Positions 18,020 to 26,100 of a stretch of DNA of 64,000 nucleotides are shown here, piece after piece. How positions within the stretch are numbered: position 1 is the stretch's first letter; every line of letters starts with the position of its first letter. The notes under the pieces are model-generated. The model saw only the letters and a program-made list of their open reading frames with translations, searched no databases and had not been told where the DNA came from. Made by a program: the position numbers and the translations under genes. This stretch comes from Cognatundibacterium rivi (GTDB lineage: Bacteria; Pseudomonadota; Gammaproteobacteria; Burkholderiales; Burkholderiaceae_D): the NCBI RefSeq assembly GCF_018139565.1, contig NZ_JAGSPK010000002.1:434001-498000 (forward strand), given 5' to 3'.

Positions 18020-19251
18020 ACGCTCCAGCACAAAACACAAATACCCCTACCGCGCCTGCAATTGAAGCTGCGCCGGACAAAAGCAAGCGCCGCGGCCGCC
18101 TGCTCGTTGTTACCGCCGTTATTGTGATCGCCGCTATTGCATACGGCGCTTGGTGGGCACTGGTTGCCCGTAATTTTGAACACACTGAAGATGCGTATGC
18201 CGCAGGTAACGTCATCCAGGTGACACCGCAGATTGCTGGCACTGTCGTTGCGATTCATGCTGACGATACCGAACTGGTGCAGGCTGGCAAACCTTTGATT
18301 GAACTCGACAAGACTGATGCCAAAGTCGCATTGGAACAAGCAGAAGCACAACTGGCGCAAACTGTACGTGAAGTGAAGGTGTTGTTTGCTAACAATGCCA
18401 GCTTGCAAGCGAATATCGACGTGCGCAGCACGGATGTTGAACGTGCAAAATCCGATCTGGCCCGCCGCCAGACTTTACTCAGCTCTGGTGCAATTTCTAC
18501 CGAAGAGCTGGAACATGCTAAAAATGCGCTAAAAACAGCAGAGGCTGCATTGCTGGCTACGCGTGAACAGTTAAGCTCGAATCGTGCACTGACCGAGAAT
18601 ACGACCGTCACGCAACATCCGAATGTGCTGCGCGCTGCCACTAAAGTGCGTGAAGCGATGCTGGCATATAACCGTGCCTCTTTACCGGCTCCGGTCAGCG
18701 GCTATATTGCAAAGCGCGCAGTACAAATCGGACAGCGAGTCAATGCAGGAGCACCGTTATTATCTATCGTTCCTTTGAATTCACTGTGGGTGGATGCCAA
18801 CTTTAAAGAAGTACAGTTAGCCCATATGCGTATAGGCCAGGACGTGACCTTACATTCGGATCTGTATGGCAGCGATGTCGAATATCACGGGAAAGTCATT
18901 GGCCTGTCTGCCGGCACAGGTTCTGCATTTGCATTGCTTCCCGCGCAAAACGCCAGTGGTAACTGGATTAAAGTAGTACAACGTGTTCCCGTGCGCATCT
19001 CTCTTGACCCTAAAGAATTGGAAGCGCATCCACTGCGCATCGGGGTTTCCATGCAGGTACAGGTCAATATCTCTCAACAACAAGGTGCGCCAGTCACGGC
19101 AAATACAGCAGCCCGTACCGCACCCGCCTACCAGACCAGCGTATTTGAGCAAAACGGTAAAGATGTCGAGCAACGCATTACATCGATTATCAATGCCAAT
19201 TTATCCACAGCAAATACTGCTAACAATTCGGCTAAAACCAAGGCGAAGTAA
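18016..19251 (+). CDS. emrA: EmrA-like periplasmic adaptor (HlyD family)
   Basis: This membrane fusion protein of 411 residues connects an inner membrane MFS pump to the outer membrane factor. A cytoplasmic N-terminus rich in Lys and Arg is followed by one TM helix (about residues 35-53). The lipoyl half-motif reads EDAYAAGNVIQVTPQIAGTV, then comes a coiled coil (residues ~95-190) and the matching half LPAPVSGYIAKRAVQIGQRVNAG. GGAGG precedes ATG at 18016. It overlaps both neighbours: ATGA with the outer membrane factor and TAATG with emrB. Confidence 0.92.
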   Translation: MNAPAQNTNTPTAPAIEAAPDKSKRRGRLLVVTAVIVIAAIAYGAWWALVARNFEHTEDAYAAGNVIQVTPQIAGTVVAIHADDTELVQAGKPLIELDKTDAKVALEQAEAQLAQTVREVKVLFANNASLQANIDVRSTDVERAKSDLARRQTLLSSGAISTEELEHAKNALKTAEAALLATREQLSSNRALTENTTVTQHPNVLRAATKVREAMLAYNRASLPAPVSGYIAKRAVQIGQRVNAGAPLLSIVPLNSLWVDANFKEVQLAHMRIGQDVTLHSDLYGSDVEYHGKVIGLSAGTGSAFALLPAQNASGNWIKVVQRVPVRISLDPKELEAHPLRIGVSMQVQVNISQQQGAPVTANTAARTAPAYQTSVFEQNGKDVEQRITSIINANLSTANTANNSAKTKAK

Positions 19252-20813
19252 TGAGTACAGCATCCAGCGCTGCTCATGCAGCGCATCCGCCGCTGAAAGG
19301 CGCCCAATTGGCAATGGGAACACTTGCGCTGTCTCTGGCGGTGTTCATGAATGTGCTTGATTCATCAATTGCCAACGTATCGATTCCGGCAATTTCAGGC
19401 AACCTTGGAGTATCGCCGCAACAAGGTACATGGGTGATCACGTCCTTCGCTGTTGCCAATGCGATCTCGGTTCCGTTAACGGGCTGGCTGACCACGCAGT
19501 TCGGGCAAGTCCGATTGTTTATGACCTCGATATTATTATTCGTGTTGTCGTCCTGGTTGTGTGGCATTGCACCGAATATCGAGACGCTGATTGCGGCGCG
19601 TATTTTGCAGGGTGCGGTTGCTGGCCCAATGATTCCACTGTCCCAATCTTTGCTGCTATCGAGTTACACCCCGGCCAAGAGTTCGATGGCGCTTGCGCTA
19701 TGGGGGATGACGACGCTGGTCGCACCGATTATGGGGCCTCTGCTTGGGGGCTGGATTTCAGACAATTACACCTGGCCATGGATTTTCTATATCAATATTC
19801 CAGTCGGGCTATTTACTGCATGGGCGACATGGTCGATTTACCACAAACGCGAATCAGCTATCCGAGCGTTGCCGATTGATAAGGTCGGTCTGTTTCTGCT
19901 TGTAATCTGGGTCGGCGCTTTGCAACTGATGCTGGATAAAGGTAAGGAACTCGACTGGTTCAATTCAGGTGAAATCATTTTACTGACGGTGATTGCCGCC
20001 GTTGGACTGATTTACTTCATCATCTGGGAAAAAGGACAAGACCATCCCGTCGTCGACTTGTCTTTATTCAAAGGACGAAATTTTTCCGCAGGTGTCGTTG
20101 CTATTTCTGTTGGCTATGGCCTGTTTTTTGGCAGCCTCGTCATTATGCCGCTATGGTTGCAAACGCAGTTATCGTACACCGCGACTGAAGCAGGAAAAGT
20201 CATGGCACCGGTTGGTATTTTCGCGATTTTATTGTCACCTATCATCGGAAAAATTTTACCGAAGGTGGATGCCCGCCGGGTTGCGTCGCTCGCATTCCTG
20301 GGATTTGCATTGGTTTTTTTCCTCAGAGCACGCTTCAACACCGAAGTCGATACGATGTCGCTGATGATTCCAACGCTGATTCAGGGGGCGGCAATGTCGA
20401 TGTTCTTTATTCCACTGACATCGATCATTTTATCTGGTCAGCCACCGGAAAAAATTCCTGCTGCATCCGGTCTGTCTAACTTTGTACGGATTATGTGCGG
20501 TGGTATGGGCGCCTCAATTATGACGACGATGTGGGATAGTCGCAGCACGATGCATCACGCGCACATCACTGAAAGCACTGGCTATGCTTCACCGGCATTC
20601 GTGCAGACGATGCAAGGTCTGACGCAGCAGGGAATGTCTGAGCATGCTGCGTATGCAGTTCTGGACAGAACCATCAGCGTACAAGCCAGCACCATGGCAG
20701 CAACAGATATTTTTTATCTGTCAGCATTTATGTTTCTCGGTCTGATCGCGCTGGTCTGGTTGACCAGGCCGAAAAAATCGTCGGCACCAGTTGATGCAGG
20801 CGGTGCGCATTAA
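19251..20813 (+). CDS. emrB: EmrB-like drug:proton antiporter (MFS, DHA2 family)
   Basis: An inner membrane major facilitator of 520 residues and about 14 TM helices. With EmrA and an outer membrane factor, DHA2 members export hydrophobic compounds across both membranes. Helix 1 has the DHA2 signature LAVFMNVLDSSIANVSIP. Other marks are GTWVITSFAVANAISVPLTGWL, RILQGAVAGPMIPLSQSLLL (motif B with the conserved Arg) and the motif C region LVAPIMGPLLGGWISD. The start overlaps the emrA stop. The substrate cannot be told from the sequence; the MarR partner suggests aromatic compounds. Confidence 0.92.
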   Translation: MSTASSAAHAAHPPLKGAQLAMGTLALSLAVFMNVLDSSIANVSIPAISGNLGVSPQQGTWVITSFAVANAISVPLTGWLTTQFGQVRLFMTSILLFVLSSWLCGIAPNIETLIAARILQGAVAGPMIPLSQSLLLSSYTPAKSSMALALWGMTTLVAPIMGPLLGGWISDNYTWPWIFYINIPVGLFTAWATWSIYHKRESAIRALPIDKVGLFLLVIWVGALQLMLDKGKELDWFNSGEIILLTVIAAVGLIYFIIWEKGQDHPVVDLSLFKGRNFSAGVVAISVGYGLFFGSLVIMPLWLQTQLSYTATEAGKVMAPVGIFAILLSPIIGKILPKVDARRVASLAFLGFALVFFLRARFNTEVDTMSLMIPTLIQGAAMSMFFIPLTSIILSGQPPEKIPAASGLSNFVRIMCGGMGASIMTTMWDSRSTMHHAHITESTGYASPAFVQTMQGLTQQGMSEHAAYAVLDRTISVQASTMAATDIFYLSAFMFLGLIALVWLTRPKKSSAPVDAGGAH

Positions 20814-20821
20814 AACAAGAG

Positions 20822-20852
20822 ACGGGTCAGCTTAGCGTTGGCCCGTTTTTTT
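20822..20852. terminator. Terminator between convergent emrB and pbpC
   Basis: ACGGG(T)CA at 20822-20829 pairs with TG(G)CCCGT ending at 20846, followed by T to 20852. The pbpC stop codon (20832-20834) lies inside the hairpin. The T-run favours termination of the rightward efflux transcript. Confidence 0.75.
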
Positions 20853-23117
20853 ATTCGTGACCAACATTGCTCCGCGCACTTCAAAGCTCACCTGATCCAG
20901 CAACACGCCCTGAGGCGTCAACAAACTCAGCACATGCTTGCCGGGGAGAGGAAACCAATCGTATCTTAAAGTTTTTTCTTGCTGTTCACTCATGACAGTC
21001 GTTGTTTTTAAACGCTGTCCATCCAATATCAGTACCTGTCCTTCACCAGCCGAGATAAAGCGCATGCGCTGGCGTTCCGGTGGAATATCCGGATCAACGG
21101 CAACAATCATCCCTGACTTGGGATAAGTGATTTTTGTCTGTATCTGATCTGAATGCGCCCGCACAATCTTGTCCTGCGCTGTTCCTTTCAAAAACAACTC
21201 ATTTCTGGGCGCTTCAATCTCATCAGAAAAACTGATGTGACGTTGTTCAACGCCGTCGGGCAATGAGCGTTTTCCTGCCCTGCCCGGCTGACTATCTTTG
21301 TGCAGATAGTGCATAATTTCTTGCCAGACAGGCGCCGCACCGGTGACGCCGGAAACATCCCACATGGGCGCACCGGAAGCATTCCCTACCCAAACCCCTA
21401 CGGTGTAACGCTCAGAAAACCCTATGCACCAGTTATCACGCATATCTTTCGAAGTCCCGGTTTTAACAGCGCTCCAGACTCGGGTTGCCAACGCATTTTC
21501 TAATCCGAAAGTCATGGCTCGCGCCGCTCTGTCACTCAAAATATCGTTCACGATATAAGATGCAGCGGTATCCATCACTCTCACTGACGATGGACGCGGA
21601 TCAGAATTTCTGTAACGTGGAATACTAAAATTGCCCTGATTTGCAAGGCTACGATAAGCATTCGTCAAACTCAGCAAACTGACATCAGCACTACCCAAGG
21701 CGAGGCTGTAACCATAATAATCGCCAGATTCACGCAGTTGCAAACCCAGCGCTTGCAAACGTCGGAAAAACACCTCGGGTTGAATGCTGATCAACATCCT
21801 GACGGCAGGAATATTCAGCGAAGACGCCAATGCGGTTCTCGCACTGACCAGCCCCTTAAAGTGTTTATCGTAATTCTGGGGAATATATAAGCCGTTGCTT
21901 GTCGTCAGATTGACCGGCGTATCATCCATCACCGAAGCCGCAGTGATCAGGCGTTTTTCCAAACCCAGTTCATACAAAAACGGTTTCAGGGTAGAGCCAG
22001 CCTGACGCAGTGCGACCACGCCATCGACATGGGCCGCATCGGATAAGCTACCGCTGGAACCTACCCATGCCAGAACATCGCCACTGGCGTTATCCAGCAC
22101 AACGATAGCGCCATCCTCAACATTGCGATCGACTAAGGCTGATAACTGGCGAATCAGACTGTCTTTTGCAAACGCCTGCAAACGGGCATCCAGCGTCGAT
22201 GTGACGCGACGTTCATCCGCCGTCAGGACTCTGCGGGCAAAATGCGGCGCAAGATTTAATCCGCTCTGCGTCGTTGTGTACATGCTGTTTATGGCCGTCC
22301 CGGATTTACTGCTCAGATGAGAAAAGGCCAGTGCCGTCTGCCCTTCCAGATTGACGCAGAACTCAGGATGTTTTTGCTCACGCAGGATATGGCAGGCACG
22401 CTCACTGACCTTGCTGATGCTGGCATTCGGACCACGTATCAGCGCAACGGCAATCGCTGCTTCAATCTGATCCATGCCACTCGGATGCTTGCCAAACATC
22501 ACTCGTGCAAGTGCATGTGCACCGACGATTTCACCGCGAAATGGCACCAGATTCAGATACGCTTCCAAAATCTGATCTTTACGCCACTGACGCTCCAGCC
22601 ATTGCGCAACAATCGCCTGCGAAATTTTCTGCGAGGTGCTGCGGGCGGAAGATCGGCGCCTTAAATCCTCCTCCAGCAAACCAGCCAGTTGCATCGTGAT
22701 GGTGGACGCACCACGTGTTTTCGTATTCCACAAGTTACCCCAAGCGGAAGCAGCGACCGCGTTCCAGTCAACACCGGAATGCTGATAAAAACGTTTGTCT
22801 TCGGATGCGATCAGTGCACTTCTGAGTGCGGGAGAGATATCTTCCAGGCTGACCCATGCCAGTTTGCGCTCTCTGGCATCGACCCGCATCTGCTGCAAAA
22901 TAACGCCGTGCCTGTCGAGCAACACGGCATCTGAGGATAAATACCGGGCTTTAACATCCTGATAGCTGACCACCGCATAAACATTGCCACTGCATAACAA
23001 CAGTAATGCACTCAGCCAATAAACGAACTGACGCAAAGTATTCCTCGCAAACATGGGCACTTTAGCGCCGCCGGAAAACATTTGCGTCATTCGGGATAAG
23101 GATAAAAACCGCTTCAC
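20832..23117 (-). CDS. pbpC: Penicillin-binding protein 1C (bifunctional glycosyltransferase/transpeptidase-like)
   Basis: A 761-residue class A penicillin-binding protein, anchored by one N-terminal helix, that polymerises and may crosslink peptidoglycan. The glycosyltransferase domain has EDKRFYQHSGVDW, GASTITMQLAGLL and RKDQILEAYLNLVPF. The transpeptidase domain has the nucleophile in AGSTLKPFLYE, SSLNIP (SxN) and VKTGTSKDMRDNW (KTG). A C-terminal BiPBP domain (about residues 650-755) is typical of PBP1C. The start is GTG at 23117, overlapping the stop of the alpha-2-macroglobulin gene (GTGA). This pairing is the same as yfhM-pbpC of E. coli, where the two are thought to join in envelope defence and repair. 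Confidence 0.93.
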   Translation of the reverse strand: MKRFLSLSRMTQMFSGGAKVPMFARNTLRQFVYWLSALLLLCSGNVYAVVSYQDVKARYLSSDAVLLDRHGVILQQMRVDARERKLAWVSLEDISPALRSALIASEDKRFYQHSGVDWNAVAASAWGNLWNTKTRGASTITMQLAGLLEEDLRRRSSARSTSQKISQAIVAQWLERQWRKDQILEAYLNLVPFRGEIVGAHALARVMFGKHPSGMDQIEAAIAVALIRGPNASISKVSERACHILREQKHPEFCVNLEGQTALAFSHLSSKSGTAINSMYTTTQSGLNLAPHFARRVLTADERRVTSTLDARLQAFAKDSLIRQLSALVDRNVEDGAIVVLDNASGDVLAWVGSSGSLSDAAHVDGVVALRQAGSTLKPFLYELGLEKRLITAASVMDDTPVNLTTSNGLYIPQNYDKHFKGLVSARTALASSLNIPAVRMLISIQPEVFFRRLQALGLQLRESGDYYGYSLALGSADVSLLSLTNAYRSLANQGNFSIPRYRNSDPRPSSVRVMDTAASYIVNDILSDRAARAMTFGLENALATRVWSAVKTGTSKDMRDNWCIGFSERYTVGVWVGNASGAPMWDVSGVTGAAPVWQEIMHYLHKDSQPGRAGKRSLPDGVEQRHISFSDEIEAPRNELFLKGTAQDKIVRAHSDQIQTKITYPKSGMIVAVDPDIPPERQRMRFISAGEGQVLILDGQRLKTTTVMSEQQEKTLRYDWFPLPGKHVLSLLTPQGVLLDQVSFEVRGAMLVTNKKTGQR

Positions 23118-26100
23118 TTCACTATCATCAAGGCATTTGGTGACTCACCAAACATTTCCGGCGCATACATAGCTTCAACTCTGGTCGATGGCAGATGAAA
23201 TTCACCGGCATTATTCAGTCTGACCGTGTAAGACATACTGAATTTACCTTTAGGAACAAACTGATAGTAACTTCTGAAACTGTCAAAACTGCGCTCTTCG
23301 TATGCCAGCCATGCCTGTCCAGAGTTACGTTCGGTCGCAGCCGCAATTGCAGAATCGCGCCCCAGACCTGAACCCAGCAAGGTCGCCCCAGCGGGGATAG
23401 GATCGGTGGCCACCACCCACGTCATATCGGTTTGCGCATCAATATCGATGTTGACGCGCAAGATATCGCCGCGCTGATATTTTCCTGCTTGTTTTTGCTC
23501 CACAGGCGTTACCGTTTTCGTGATCCGGTAACCGCTGGAAAATGCTGTTTTCAACGGTACTGCCGCCAGACTTTGCAACTGCAACCACGGCTTGCCTTTA
23601 CCATCATGCGTCGCTTTCAGGTTCGTATCAGCAGCAATTGTCTGCGGCCACGGCAACAGCAGCTTACCACCGCCATTCGCTGGCCAGTTAAAGTTTTGCG
23701 AATTCAATGCCGGATTCGCTGCTTGCTGCAGACTGATACGGCTGGAACCGCTGACTTTTTCAGCTTCAAATTTTTTCGAAAACTTCTCCAGTGCGAGCAA
23801 ACCCCAAACATTCGCTGTTGTCGTCATCCAATGACCATGTACCTGCCTTTGCAAGGTGCCATTGAGTATCTTAGGCAAATCATCGCGCCATGCCGGATTG
23901 TCCATCATCGCCAGCAATAAACGATTTGCATTGACGTCACTATTCCCCATCAGCCACCACCAGTAATCATCGCGCTCATTGGAAAAACCCATGCGCGTGC
24001 CCTGATAGTTGAGCCGGCTGCTTAATATCTGTTCCGCTTCTTTCAACGCCTGACTACGTTGCGGTAAAGCGCTGCTTCTTTGCAGTATCAGATACCAATC
24101 CAACACCGCGCCCGTCGGCCATTGATTCGGAGTGATTTGCACTGAACCAAGCATTCTTGGTTGGACAAGGTTGTAACGGGATAAGGCTTCCAGCGCCGCC
24201 AGTTTGCGTACATCTAAATCCTTGCGTGGCGACCAGAAATCACGAGTGATTTTTCCTTCTACGAAAGCTTGCAAGCCTTGCAGCATCTTATCTCTGAGTG
24301 ATTCGGGTATCGCATAGCCCGCTTCCAGCGTTGCCGACAAAAGGTAGGCCGTCAGCGTATCGCTTCCCAGCCTTTGTCCACTGTCTGTTGGTGGGTAGTA
24401 ATACGCCAGGCCATCAGCATCCAGATAAGTAGGCAATTCATTGACTACTTTCTGCCACATTCCCGCATCACGCAAGCCGATGGCTCTGGATGTTTTTTGT
24501 TCCAGGCAGATATATGGATAGTTTTCAAAATACCGGCGCAAACCATCACTCCCACTGATCAGGCTGGGCAGGAAAGAAACTGCAATACCACCTCGACCGG
24601 GTAAACCATCTGCTGGCTTGACCACCGGTAAACTCAAAGGCTTATCCAGCTGAATCAAGGTCGCTTGCTGCACTGTCACCGGTATTGCTGGGATCAGTTT
24701 TTGCACAAACTTCAGGCTATCTTTCGCGCCCTGATTAGTTGCCCCCTGCTCCTGTGCACTGAATTCCCACTGCAATTGCTGACTTTGCACATCGGCACCG
24801 AGTAGCGGCACTTCTATCAGCCAGTTCGCCTCGCGTGCCTCGCCGGCCGGTATCTGTAACTCTTGTGCAGGCAATGATGCCGAGGCACCGTTGGTTTTTG
24901 CTTGCAGCATTACTTTCATCGCACGGCTTGTGGTATTACGCACCGTCAGCATGGCGTTGTAATGATCACCTTCACGCACCAATGGCGGCAATCCGGAAAC
25001 AATCTGCAGATCCTGCGTTGCCTTGATGCTTGTCGTTCCGGTACCGAACATACCGTCACCACTTTGTGCGACAGCCACAATCCGGAAACTGCTTAAGGCA
25101 TCGTTGAGCGGCACATCAATTTGTGCCCGGCCGTTGGCATCAAGCTGCACTGCAGGCTTCCAGAGCAATAAGGTATCAAGCAACTCTCTGGTGGGAGATT
25201 TTCCGCCGCCACCACCAGCAGCCACTGCTTTACGCCCGTAGTGACGCTTCCCGATTACCTGCATTTGTGCTGTGGCAGTTTCAACACCATAACTGCGACG
25301 TTGCAACAGCGCTGTCAGTACATTCCAGCTGTCGTTTGGTTGCAGTTCCAGTAAGGCTTCATCCACCGCCGCGATAGCAACTTCACCACCGGCCGCAGGC
25401 TTACCATCCGGCAGCCTGACTTGTATGCTGACTTTCGATGTTGCCCGTATCGGGTAGGCTGGTTTATCACTGCTGACGGTAACAGCTAACTGCTGAGCAG
25501 CAATGCCAACGTTGATTTCTGCAATCCCATATTTATACGCTGGTTTCGCCAGATCAACCGTTGCACCTGGCGCCTGATATTCACGGAATTCACTCCACCA
25601 GTTGAGTGGTTCTTTCCATCCCCAACTGAAGAAGGAATACCACGGCACTTCACGCATACGACCCCGCACTGCCAACACGGAGACATACACGTTCGGGCCA
25701 TAACTCGCTTTGATCGGTACCCGGATAGTCGGATCACGGCCGTTTAACTCGACGACCATAGTGTCAATCACGCCTTCGCGTTCAACCGCAACCAATGCCG
25801 TCGCTGAGCGGAAAGGCATACGTACCTGGAAGCTTGCAACATCGCCAGCCTTATACTGTTTTTTCTCCGGTAACACATCCATGCGATCCTGGTTCTCACC
25901 ATCAAACCAGACCTCACCTTTACCCGTGACCCAGAGCGAGGTTTTCGCATAAGAACTGCGCCCCTGATTATCAGACGCTTTGACCTGCAATTCGATATTG
26001 CCGGATTCTGTTATCTCAACTTCGCAGATCAGTAAGCCGCGTGCGTCAGATTTGCCTTTACAAAGTTGGCCTAATTCCTTGCTCGATTCTGTATTTTCGT